Source: Liquorilactobacillus nagelii DSM 13675 (lineage in GTDB: Bacteria > Bacillota > Bacilli > Lactobacillales > Lactobacillaceae). Taken from it: DNA of 64,000 nt. Each line of letters starts with the position of its first letter. Positions within the stretch are counted from its first letter, which is position 1. The translations under genes and the position numbers were made by a program. The stretch spans positions 558,001 through 622,000 of the forward strand of contig NZ_CP049304.1 in NCBI RefSeq assembly GCF_019444005.1. Direction: 5' to 3'. The notes under the pieces are model-generated. The model was not told the origin of the DNA. It searched no databases and worked only from the letters and a program-made list of their open reading frames with translations. Below, one piece after another: positions 24,629-32,408 of the stretch.

Positions 24629-25074
24629 CAAAATTATTAACTTTCAAAAATTACGAAATTATTATCGTAGCAAATACTTTAGGAAACTTTGATTTAAAGA
24701 ACAAAGGATCACGTGGCCGTAACAAGCTTATTAAGCGTCTTGCAGAGAAAGCTAAAGAATACAATAACGACCTTGAGGACATTAAAAAGCCTTATTACAA
24801 GAAGAATAAAAAAGGCGAGATGATTGTTAAGAACAATGAGTATATTCCTTTAGACGGAGCAAACCTTGAAAAATTAAAAGAAGAAGTCAAAGAATACAAT
24901 GATGAAACCGTATCAATTAACTTTACTGAATATTCTGAACAATACAAAGCTTTATGGAAACAACTTGGAGCTTACGAAAAGGAACTGAAGGGAGTTGAGG
25001 CTGAGGTATACGATATTGTGCTAGATCAATTAGATGCTGCTTTTGAAAATGACAAAGAAAAGGAAGGTAAATAA
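24625..25074 (+). CDS. DUF1617-like phage protein
   Basis: 149 residues, ATG at 24625 overlapping the previous stop, with AAAGGAG upstream. The sequence KLLTFKNYEIIIVANTLGNF at the N-terminus and the Lys/Glu-rich helices after it match DUF1617-type proteins found between tail and lysis genes of lactococcal and lactobacillus phages. Function unknown. It is placed between the two related small proteins at 24263 and 25077. Confidence 0.65.
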   Translation: MTKLLTFKNYEIIIVANTLGNFDLKNKGSRGRNKLIKRLAEKAKEYNNDLEDIKKPYYKKNKKGEMIVKNNEYIPLDGANLEKLKEEVKEYNDETVSINFTEYSEQYKALWKQLGAYEKELKGVEAEVYDIVLDQLDAAFENDKEKEGK

Positions 25075-25076
25075 TT

Positions 25077-25307
25077 ATGGAAATTAAATTAAACAGGCTT
25101 TCATATCAAATTGACAATGACGGTAACACCTCGAGCGTTTCAGTTGGCCTAAATGGTTCAGATAGTGGCGATGCAGTCAGTGCTACTTTACAGATTACTT
25201 CTAGTGATTTAGCAACAGGCAAGACTTTTGACGACATGACTAAGGCTGATTTTGAGACACTAGCTAAAACTAAGTTAGCTAACTTAACTGCTGTCAAGAC
25301 TGCTTAA
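25077..25307 (+). CDS. Small tail-module protein, copy B (76 aa)
   Basis: ATG 25077 follows GAAGGTAA near the end of the DUF1617-like gene. 76 residues, MEIKLNRLSYQIDNDGNTSS and TFDDMTKADFETLAKTKLAN, similar in length, strand pattern and C-terminal helix to the product at 24263. Either a duplication or co-inheritance of two variants explains the pair. No enzyme motif is seen. Confidence 0.65.
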   Translation: MEIKLNRLSYQIDNDGNTSSVSVGLNGSDSGDAVSATLQITSSDLATGKTFDDMTKADFETLAKTKLANLTAVKTA

Positions 25308-25314
25308 TATAAAA

Positions 25315-25401
25315 ATGAAATTTTTTATCAGAATTAAAAATGCATTGTTGATGTGCTTGCCGTTTTGGGTAGCGCTATTTTTATTGTCAAAATTAGTATA
25401 A
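25315..25401 (+). CDS. Tiny membrane peptide ORF (28 aa)
   Basis: An ATG at 25315 opens a 28-residue frame, MKFFIRIKNALLMCLPFWVA followed by LFLLSKLV. A basic start and a single hydrophobic helix suggest a membrane peptide. There is no strong ribosome binding site; translation could be coupled to the gene 8 bases upstream. Tiny genes are common here in lysis modules, but the evidence is only the clean frame and composition. Confidence 0.35.
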   Translation: MKFFIRIKNALLMCLPFWVALFLLSKLV

Positions 25402-25409
25402 GTAGGTGA

Positions 25410-25706
25410 TTGAATGTGCATAGAATTTTAGGACTTGGTTGGGACGAATGGGCATCGATTATTGTTATCATTTCGACAATTTTCGGTGCCTTTTCGTACA
25501 CTGGAAAAAGTATGTTAAAGCGTTACGTTAAGGAGCCAATGGATGGTATTCGAGATGATTTACAAAAGTCACACAAGATGCAACAAAAGAATATCGATGC
25601 CCTTGAAAAACGTGAAGCTCAACAAGATAAATTGCTTGATCAGCATGACAAAATGTTGCTTAAGCACGATTTGAAAATTAATAATTTGGAGGAAAAATAC
25701 AAATGA
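25410..25706 (+). CDS. Lysis-module membrane/coiled-coil protein (98 aa)
   Basis: TTG 25410 or GTG 25416 are both possible starts after TAGGTGAT. The N-terminal third holds one membrane helix (WASIIVIISTIFGAFSYTG). The rest is a charged coiled coil (QQKNIDALEKREAQQDKLL). The pattern resembles XhlA/hemolysin-like accessory proteins of phage lysis cassettes. It overlaps the holin start by 4 bases (ATGA), supporting a shared lysis operon. Confidence 0.6.
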   Translation: MNVHRILGLGWDEWASIIVIISTIFGAFSYTGKSMLKRYVKEPMDGIRDDLQKSHKMQQKNIDALEKREAQQDKLLDQHDKMLLKHDLKINNLEEKYK

Positions 25707-26083
25707 AGGAATTTAAAAAGATGTTAGCAACTAACATTGGTAAGCCAAGCTTTTGGATTCAGTTGGCTACAGTTATGATTGTACTGTTTGTGCTGATTGC
25801 TAAATATGGTTTCCATGTGATTTTTAGCCAATCAGATGTTATTATTATTGGTCTTCTATTAAGTTCAGCATTAGGATTTGCAGGTAGTTTTACTGGAAAC
25901 AAAGCTTTAATTGAAGCTTCCAAATCAATTGATACATCTGGAATTGAAAAGAAGATTGAAGAGATTAGTGCGGTAGTCGATAAATTGACAGAAGTGAATA
26001 CTGATTCTAAGGCTAATTCGCTTGGGATTGTTTTAGACAAAGATGGAAACATTGTTGGCACGGATACACCGAAGGAGGGCTAG
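25703..26083 (+). CDS. Holin (LL-H-like)
   Basis: 126 residues, ATG at 25703. A hydrophobic helix near 17-35 ([19 protein letters not shown]) and a second near 46-66 ([19 protein letters not shown]), followed by a charged cytoplasmic tail, fit lactobacillus LL-H-type holins. These form membrane lesions that time lysis. The gene lies directly before the endolysin, 4 bases from its start. With a signal-bearing endolysin the holin would mainly trigger activation rather than export. Confidence 0.78.
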   Translation: MKEFKKMLATNIGKPSFWIQLATVMIVLFVLIAKYGFHVIFSQSDVIIIGLLLSSALGFAGSFTGNKALIEASKSIDTSGIEKKIEEISAVVDKLTEVNTDSKANSLGIVLDKDGNIVGTDTPKEG

Positions 26084-26087
26084 TTCA

Positions 26088-27344
26088 ATGAAGAAACTTT
26101 TAACTGGGGTAGGAGCGGCGGCAGCTGCTCTTTTTTTATGCGCACAATTAGCTTCAGCAGATACGTTGCCAGTCTATGATATGTCAGAGTGGCAAGGTCA
26201 GAAAACTGAACAACAATTTAAAAATGTCAAATCGGAAGTTTCTGGATTGATTATCCGTCAACAGTACGGTTCAAACTACATTGACAAGTACGCTTCATAT
26301 AATACAAGTATGGCTGACAAGGTCGGTGTTCCTTATGGCCAATATGCTTATGCTCGTTTTGTTTCAGCCGACGATGCTCGTCAGGAAGCTAAGGACTTTT
26401 ACAATCGGTCTGATAAGGATGCAAAGTTTTATGTATTAGACTTTGAAGAAAATACTGTTAAATATGGTACTACTCAAGCGGCAGTGCAAGCTTGGTTAGA
26501 TGAGATGAAGTCATTGACTGATAAACACATCGTTTTCTATTCATATCGAAGTTTAGCTAACCAATACGTTGGTCAAACACTGATTAATAAATTTGACGGC
26601 TACTGGTTAGCAGCTTACCAGGGTGCTTGGCCAAACCCACGAAATTATGATATGTGGCAAAATAAAGATAATCAATCTTCGGTAGCGTTCGCGACCTCAC
26701 TAGATAGTTCGTTAGTTGATACTAATCGGAAGTCTGTTAGCTGGTGGTTTGGGTCTGAAGCTAAAACGCAAAATAAGAAACTCAATAACGACAGTCGCAA
26801 GCAAGGTTTTAATGTTGGCCAGAATGTCGTTTTAAAACAATCGGCAACAAAGTGGTATCAACCTAGAGTAAATATTGCCAGTTACGCAAAGGGTCAGACT
26901 TATACGATTAAAGACACGCAAGATTTAGTTTTGAGTAAGTCTAACCAAGCGGTTTTGCTTTATAAAGGAAGTACACCAATGGGTTGGGCATTAGCACAAG
27001 ACGTACAGCTGACCAGTTCGAATGTATCTAGCCAGCATAGTAGAACATACACTGTTCGTTCTGGTGATTCCTGGTGGGAGATTGCTAAAAAGTACGGTAT
27101 GTCAATGTATACTTTGGCTAGCTTAAATGGCAAGTCAATTAATAATACGATTTATCCCGGTCAAGTTCTGAAAATTAGCGAGTCTGAAGCAACAAGTTCA
27201 AAAGTTTATTATACAGTTAAAAAAGGTGATACTGTTTCAGGTATTGCTAGCCAGTACGGTGTTTCAGTTAGCCAGATTAAGAGTTTGACTGAGCTAAAGA
27301 ATGTCAATTTGATTTATGTTGGACAGTCATTAAGGGTTAAATAG
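26088..27344 (+). CDS. Endolysin: GH25 muramidase with LysM repeats and signal peptide
   Basis: The start is ATG 26088 behind GAAGGAGGGC; the longer upstream frame lies in the holin gene. 418 residues. Residues 1-24 form a signal peptide (KK, hydrophobic Ala/Leu core, ASA before Asp25). Residues 28-215 are a GH25 lysozyme domain with YDMSEWQG, the catalytic DFEE and FYSYR. An SH3-like linker follows, then LysM repeats near 320-365 and 373-418. The enzyme cuts the N-acetylmuramic acid linkage of peptidoglycan. A signal peptide implies Sec export, as in Oenococcus phage fOg44, with lysis triggered when the holin collapses the membrane potential. Confidence 0.9.
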   Translation: MKKLLTGVGAAAAALFLCAQLASADTLPVYDMSEWQGQKTEQQFKNVKSEVSGLIIRQQYGSNYIDKYASYNTSMADKVGVPYGQYAYARFVSADDARQEAKDFYNRSDKDAKFYVLDFEENTVKYGTTQAAVQAWLDEMKSLTDKHIVFYSYRSLANQYVGQTLINKFDGYWLAAYQGAWPNPRNYDMWQNKDNQSSVAFATSLDSSLVDTNRKSVSWWFGSEAKTQNKKLNNDSRKQGFNVGQNVVLKQSATKWYQPRVNIASYAKGQTYTIKDTQDLVLSKSNQAVLLYKGSTPMGWALAQDVQLTSSNVSSQHSRTYTVRSGDSWWEIAKKYGMSMYTLASLNGKSINNTIYPGQVLKISESEATSSKVYYTVKKGDTVSGIASQYGVSVSQIKSLTELKNVNLIYVGQSLRVK

Positions 27345-27391
27345 CAGACATTGCGCATTAATAAAATTGAAAGTTGTTCGTAAATAAAGAA

Positions 27392-27407
27392 GCCAGCTTC
27401 GGCTGGC
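27392..27407 (+). other. GC-rich TTCG hairpin downstream of lysis genes
   Basis: GCCAGC (27392-27397), loop TTCG, GCTGGC (27402-27407). A stable UUCG-capped stem, but no T-run follows, so it may mark the 3' end or protect the lysis mRNA rather than terminate it. Apart from this and the two terminators below, 27345-27906 shows no gene. Confidence 0.4.
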
Positions 27408-27602
27408 ATACATATAAATTTGTTCTATAATAAGACGGTATCAAATATTATTGAAAAGATGACATTATGAAAAATGGAGCACTGACATCTGACAGTCCCA
27501 CTAGGCTTATTTTTAATGATTTATAAATTTTATATTGTTAAATGCATATAATTGCATTACAATAATCATTGCAGTTGTAGTTTTTAACTGCAACTCCACT
27601 CG

Positions 27603-27640
27603 AAAAGGGTCTATCTTTTTCCCAGTTGATAGACCCTTTT
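27603..27640 (+). terminator. Strong bidirectional terminator
   Basis: AAAAGGGTCTATC (27603-27615) pairs perfectly with GATAGACCCTTTT (27628-27640), 13 bp. A-run and T-run on the two sides allow termination in either direction, separating the lysis operon from the reverse-strand genes. Confidence 0.75.
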
Positions 27641-27715
27641 AAATATTTGCTATTGAAAACAACTATAAAACAAACTAAAATATTAGTTGCAATGTATATT
27701 GCATAGACAAAGCGA

Positions 27716-27747
27716 CCTATCTTGTCTGAGATAGGCTTATTTTTTAT
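27716..27747 (+). terminator. Intrinsic terminator
   Basis: CCTATCT (27716-27722) pairs with AGATAGG (27729-27735), loop of 6, followed by CTTATTTTTTATTT. It is a second barrier between the lysis genes and the reverse-strand pseudogene. Confidence 0.65.
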
Positions 27748-27906
27748 TTACACTTCAAACGTATGTTCGCTTAATCTGATTAACGTGGCATTCAACTGAT
27801 AGACTTATACAAAAATAAGACAACTAATCAGCTGTCTTAAGAAGTATGTTAAATTATAATTGAGTTTTTTATTTGATTTGAAGTAGGCTTATTTAAATAA
27901 TGATCT

Positions 27907-28679
27907 TCAATTTTGAACAGAGGCAGAATCAACTGAATCTTTAGCTCCAGAATAGTCTGATAATTGCCAAGTAATTGTGGAACCATCTGAATTGCTTTTT
28001 TCATAAGTATCAAAGGTAATCGAGTTGCCATTTTCTGAATAATTAAACTGAAAATCTCCAATGGTTAGTATGCCTTCTGATATTTCATAAGGCTGATCAT
28101 ATGCTCCACCCATTGAAGACATACGTGCTGTAGAATCATCTTTCAAGTACCCTAAAATAAAACCATCATGTACTGTATTCTGAGGTGCTTTCCCTTCATT
28201 CATAGCTTTGTTGACATCTTCGCCATTATACAAAATAGGCGCGATTTTAAAGCCACTCTGTAAAACATTTTTAACAGCAGTTATATTGTTGGTAGTACTA
28301 GTTTCAGATGAACTTGCTTCAGTAGTTGATGAAGATAAGCTAGTATCACTGCTGTAAGAATAAGAGCTTTGCTGAGTTGTGCTACTGGATATAGTGCTAC
28401 TTTTCTGGCTGTCTTGATCTGAAGAGCTATTTTGATTGGAACTGTTTTGGCTAAAAGCAGCTGAAATCTCACCGTTGTTTTTATTGTGTTGGCGAAACGT
28501 AAAAAAGCTGCAATGCATATTACTAGTAAAACTGCTAAAGATTTGATTGCAATCGACTTTCTTCGTTTTGATCTAGCCTCAATAAAATCATTTCTCTATT
28601 TAGGGTCATTTTGACGATCCTTGTAAAACTGATATGTATGTTTTGTTCTTGAATGTTGACTATAATATTTTTTGACCAT
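27907..28679 (-). pseudogene. Ser-rich membrane-anchored protein, broken
   Basis: The original start is ATG at 28679 with GGGAGAG. The frame begins MVKKYYSQHSRTKHTYQFYK and meets a TAG after NDPK. It then continues RNDFIEARSKRRKS and a membrane helix IAIKSLAVLLVICIAAF. A 1-base deletion in the T-run at 28501-28506 shifts it into the remaining frame, which has a Ser/Thr-rich linker of about 60 residues and a soluble domain ending at 27907 (LYNGEDVNKAMNEGKAP, then GILTIGDFQFNYSENGNSI). The gene was thus a membrane-anchored extracellular protein, likely a lysogeny-conversion product. Two lesions make it a pseudogene. The C-terminal domain is not recognised. Confidence 0.7.
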
Positions 28680-29053
28680 AACTAATCTCTCCCTGTTTAG
28701 ATTCATTTTTTACCCAATATTAATATTACCATATTGTTTAGCTATAATATATCGTGAAATTTGTTCGAAAATGCATCAATTTATATGTAAAGTAAAGGCG
28801 GATAGATGAATTTTAAGTAATGGATAGGGTATGACGTTTAACGCGAATATCTATATTAAAACGAATTGAGTTTTATTTGAGTCCAAGCTAGGAGCGCATA
28901 AAAATAGGCCAAGCACTTTGACCTACATAAATGTATAAAATTTTAATAACTTAAACGGTGTCCCAACAGTGCACTAAATCGCTTAAAGTATTGATGTATA
29001 GGCATTTATATATCCTGTACTCTCCTTATTATTCCGTTTTAGATAGTTTTAGG

Positions 29054-29089
29054 ACGTCACATTCCGATTATGTGGCGTTTTTATTTTAC
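29054..29089 (+). terminator. Intrinsic terminator
   Basis: ACGTCACAT (29054-29062) pairs with ATGTGGCGT (29070-29078), one wobble, followed by TTTTTATTTTA. It lies in the gene-free stretch 28680-29212, in which no supported coding frame was found. Confidence 0.65.
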
Positions 29090-29134
29090 GATGATTGCCT
29101 AAAACCTACTGAAAAGGATAGGAATGGAACACAA

Positions 29135-29214
29135 AGTTAGTCAATGACTAACCAAGAGACAAAAAAGTTAGTCAATTTTTAATTTTTTGACTAACTCTTA
29201 TTTTTTGACTAACT
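29135..29214. repeat. Array of TTAGTCA/TGACTAA sites at the integrase 3' end
   Basis: AGTTAGTCAA occurs at 29135-29144 and 29166-29175; its inverse appears as TGACTAAC at 29145-29152 and as TTGACTAACT at 29187-29196 and 29205-29214. Five copies in 80 bases sit directly next to the integrase stop codon. That is where arm-type binding sites of tyrosine integrases lie in attP or its attL/attR halves. The inverted pair 29166/29187 also makes a 10-bp hairpin that could end integrase transcription. No core crossover sequence can be assigned. Confidence 0.5.
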
Positions 29215-30428
29215 ATATTTGATTTAGCGTATCTGACAGCAATTCATTTTGATTAGATGAAACGTGAGTATAAATGTTTAATGTAACACCGATATTTTTA
29301 TGACCCAGACGTTTTTGAACAGTTTTAGGTAAGATGCCTGGGTTCTTTTCAAATAACCATGTTGCGTGAGTATGCCTAAATCCATGTGGGGTTATTTGAG
29401 GTATAAATGATTGATATTTTGGATCATGTGTTAATTTAAAAGCTGCTGCATAATCTGATGAGCCCATATCAATAATTGAATTCAGCCAGTTATTTGGTTT
29501 ACTCAAATTGAAGTAGTTATCTTTTTGATTTGGGAATACTAGCTTAGAATTGTTGTTGGTTTTTAATTTAGTTAGCATTTCAAAAATTAATTGGTTAATC
29601 GATATTTTACGATATGAATCCCATTTAGGTGGTTGGAGCGCCATCTTCCCGTTTTCATTTGTGACGATGGTTTTATTAATATCAATCATTTTGTTTTCTA
29701 AATCAACATCTTCCCAGGTTAAAGCTAGTAATTCGCCTTTACGCATTCCCGTATAAGCTAAGGTTATAAAAAATACGGCTTTAAAGAATTCGATTTTACC
29801 TGGATAATTAACACTAGAACTATCCCTGACATACGTAACAAACTTTTTTAGTTCATCAGTCGACAAAAAGTTATGAGAATCTTTAGCATTCATTGAACGA
29901 ATCTTCGGGAGCAAGATGTGATCAAAAGGGTTTGCGATAATTTCCTTTTTTGATATAAGCATAGTCAAATACTCGCTTCGCATACCTTGCTACAATATTT
30001 GATTTTTTATATGCTAGTGACCATGCTTCGACGAATGGCTGCAAATATTCTGATGTTATTTTGCTAAGCTGTTGATCACCAATATATGGTAAAATGTGGC
30101 AATCAAAAATTTGTTTAGTTTTATAGAGTGTACTGGATTTAACGGTGTTCCGATATTGGTTCTCAAACCACTCTAAGTATTCTTCTTTAAATGTTTTACC
30201 GTTTTCAGTAAGAAGCTCATAAGTGCCATCAGCAACTTGAACCTGAATTTTTTGATAAGCAGAATTGGTCAAAGCAGGAGTTTTAAATCCACGTTTAGTT
30301 GTTATTTTCTTTTTACCAGTTTGTGGATCTTTTCCTAGATAAATCTGAAAATAATAACTCTTCTTGCCGTTTTTATAAATTTTTTCTTTGATAGCTTTAT
30401 TTTTCTTGTATTCAAACATTTTAATCAC
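29213..30428 (-). pseudogene. int: Tyrosine integrase, frameshifted
   Basis: The reading frame from ATG 30428 encodes the N-terminal arm-binding region (YYFQIYLGKDPQTGKKKITT) and SAM-like core (FDCHILPYIGDQQLSKI) and breaks after FDYAYIKK. The catalytic part continues in the +1 frame as EIIANPFDHILLPK and contains the Arg box TGMRKGELLAL, HGFRHTHATWL, LGHKN and the nucleophile in LNIYTHV. The break is in the A-run at 29946-29951, read on this strand. Removing one base restores a protein of about 400 residues, the normal length. Unless this is a sequencing error or recoding, the element cannot excise by itself. Confidence 0.85.
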
Positions 30429-30450
30429 TCCATTTATGATAGAATGGAGT
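30427..30450. promoter_or_regulatory. Inverted repeat over the integrase translation start
   Basis: ACTCCATT (30427-30434) and AATGGAGT (30443-30450) form an 8-bp inverted repeat. On the integrase strand the second half includes the GGAGTG ribosome binding site, so folding would block translation, or the repeat could bind a repressor dimer. Confidence 0.4.
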
Positions 30451-30498
30451 ACACAAAGAGCGTGTGCTTATTGCATACTCTTTAAAATATCTAACTCT

Positions 30499-30536
30499 AC
30501 ACACTCAAGCTTTAGGCGGGGAGAGTGTGTTTTTTA
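30499..30536 (+). terminator. Rightward terminator upstream of int
   Basis: ACACACTC (30499-30506) pairs with GAGTGTGT (30523-30530), followed by TTTTTT. It points rightward although both neighbouring genes are on the other strand. A second imperfect hairpin lies at about 30459-30481. Together they could be the 3' part of a small RNA antisense to the int leader; this is inference. Confidence 0.5.
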
Positions 30537-30572
30537 TTTAGTTAAAAAAACTAATAACATAATCTATTTTGT

Positions 30573-30851
30573 TTATTCTTTCGGAGCTTGGTTTTGGAGT
30601 TTTAATTCTTTGAGTATTTGATCATTTTGGGTTATCATTACCCAGTTTTGTTCAACTATAGCTCTTAAAAATGTTGCTGTTGCTTTGTCTTTAGCATAAT
30701 CACTTGATAAGACTTTCTTGCTATTTCGAAGTAACTGTTCTTCATCAAGCTCGTTTAGGATAGTTTTCACTTGCCATAGAGAATCATCATTTAAGTTTGA
30801 TAAACCTCTATCTTGTAGAATGCCCTTGATATGATTACTATTGAATAACAT
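30573..30851 (-). CDS. Small hypothetical protein next to the integrase
   Basis: Possible starts are TTG 30869, ATG 30860 and ATG 30851. The last begins MLFNSNHIKGILQDRGLSNL and is preferred because GAAAG lies 11 to 15 bases before it. About 92 residues, helical and charged, with LWQVKTILNELDEEQLLRNS and VEQNWVMITQNDQILKELK. No domain is recognised. It precedes the integrase on the same strand and may be part of the same mobile element or the last gene of its lysogeny module. Confidence 0.55.
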   Translation of the reverse strand: MLFNSNHIKGILQDRGLSNLNDDSLWQVKTILNELDEEQLLRNSKKVLSSDYAKDKATATFLRAIVEQNWVMITQNDQILKELKLQNQAPKE

Positions 30852-31135
30852 TTTAATCATTTCTTTCAATATGTAACTCTCAAGGATAGTTTATCATGAA
30901 AGTATGAAATTTATAATGAATGTGGATTGCACAATGCATTTGTCCGAAATTTCGTGCTGTTCATTAAGTTAATTGTCGAATTTTAGAATTGAAATAAGAA
31001 AATTTAGTTTAATTGTAAAGCATCAGATTATAATATAGAATATTAATAGTAGAAATATTGTAAAGTAGCATTTCAAAAGTACGGTTAAAATATGATTATT
31101 GATTTAGGCTGCTTTTTTAAGGAGAATATAAGATT

Positions 31136-32299
31136 ATGAAGATTGGCATCGATAAAATCGGCTTTTTTACTTCTGATTTATATGTTGACATGAGGGAATT
31201 AGCACAACAGCGTCAGGAGGATCCAGCAAAATATTTGATTGGAATTGGGCAAAAAAAAATGGCGGTAATTCGTCCAACACAAGATGTAGTAACATTAGCA
31301 GCCAATGCGGTTGATCAGATATTGAGTGAAGCAGATCGGCAAAAATTAGGTCTAGTTATTTTTGGAACTGAATCAGGAGTTGATAATTCCAAATCAACGG
31401 CAGCTTATTTAGCTGGTTTGCTGAAATTGCCAGAAAAATTACAAGTTGTCGAAGTTAAGCAGGCCTGTTACGGAGCAACAGCAGGTTTAGATTTTGCCCA
31501 AGGATATCTTTGTCTTCATCCGGAAAAAAAGGTTTTAGTAATCGGTGCAGATATTGCTCGCTATGGTTTGAGGACACCAGGTGAACCAACTCAAGGTGGT
31601 GGTGCAGTTGCCATGTTAGTTACGACTAATCCACGGATTATTGCTTTTGAGCCAAATAGTGCAGTCGCAATGCGGGATGCAAATGACTTTTGGCGGCCTT
31701 TAGGTGAGAGTGAAGCGCGAGTTGCTGGTAAATTCTCAAATAATTTATATCTGGATCTTTTACAAGAAGTTTGGCAAGAGTATCAAAAAACAGCAGGGCT
31801 TCAATTAATTGATTTCACCGCGTTCATTTTTCATTTGCCGTATACTAAATTAGGTTTGAAGGGGCTTCGCAGTTTAACTTCTGGAAATGATTTAGCAATT
31901 AATAGTCAATTATTTAAACAATTTGAAGCAGCACGAAGTTATAATGCTCAGGTTGGGAATCTGTATACCGGTTCACTTTATCTTAGTTTCTTGTCCTTAT
32001 TGCAAAATTCGCCTAAGTTGCAAGCCGGTCAAAGAATTGGCTTTTACAGTTATGGTTCTGGAGCTCAAGCGGAATTTTTCAGCGGTTTGTTGCAGCCCAA
32101 GTTTAAAGAACAGATAGCACAGAATGATTTTAAACAAATTTTAACTGAGCGGCGGAAAATTTCAGTTGCAGATTACGAAAATTTATATCAACAGCAAGTT
32201 ATTCAAACAACTGAACATAAATTGAGAACAACTGAAGATCCGGCGAAATATGTTTTCGCTGGGACTCATGAATCGCAAAGAACTTACGAAATTCATTAA
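31136..32299 (+). CDS. mvaS: Hydroxymethylglutaryl-CoA synthase
   Basis: 387 residues, ATG at 31136 with AAGGAG. The enzyme condenses acetyl-CoA and acetoacetyl-CoA to HMG-CoA, an early step of the mevalonate route to isopentenyl diphosphate. Evidence: the N-terminal MKIGIDKIGFFTSDLYVDM, the catalytic Cys near residue 111 in EVKQACYGATAG, the His region FIFHLPYTKLG near 230, and GNLYTGSLYLSFLSLL with the conserved Gly/Ser loop. It is the first clearly chromosomal gene right of the prophage junction. Its products ultimately supply IspA and UppS encoded downstream. Confidence 0.95.
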   Translation: MKIGIDKIGFFTSDLYVDMRELAQQRQEDPAKYLIGIGQKKMAVIRPTQDVVTLAANAVDQILSEADRQKLGLVIFGTESGVDNSKSTAAYLAGLLKLPEKLQVVEVKQACYGATAGLDFAQGYLCLHPEKKVLVIGADIARYGLRTPGEPTQGGGAVAMLVTTNPRIIAFEPNSAVAMRDANDFWRPLGESEARVAGKFSNNLYLDLLQEVWQEYQKTAGLQLIDFTAFIFHLPYTKLGLKGLRSLTSGNDLAINSQLFKQFEAARSYNAQVGNLYTGSLYLSFLSLLQNSPKLQAGQRIGFYSYGSGAQAEFFSGLLQPKFKEQIAQNDFKQILTERRKISVADYENLYQQQVIQTTEHKLRTTEDPAKYVFAGTHESQRTYEIH

Positions 32300-32333
32300 T
32301 TTAAAGTTGTCTTTAGGACATTGTTAAATTAAA

Positions 32334-32342
32334 TGTTATAAT
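32334..32342 (+). promoter_or_regulatory. Extended -10 promoter of the unknown module
   Basis: TGTTATAAT (32334-32342) is a perfect extended -10 (TGn TATAAT), about 65 bases ahead of the three-gene module; a poor -35 (AGGACA) stands 17 bases before it. Confidence 0.5.
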
Positions 32343-32408
32343 TAAGTAAATTGCTTACTATTTTGTTTAAAAAACGTAAGCTTCAAAAGGCACTGAGGAG
32401 GGGATTTT

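Noticed and set aside
28958-29140. 61-codon forward ORF near the prophage end
   Set aside because: No ribosome binding site, contains a terminator stem, no plausible protein features.
29940-29955. Programmed frameshift in the integrase
   Set aside because: The needed shift is +1 and the site C AAA AAA G is not a known +1 site; a 1-base insertion is simpler.
30388-30621. Type I toxin-antitoxin (Fst-like) locus before int
   Set aside because: Hairpins are present but no small hydrophobic toxin ORF is encoded on either strand.
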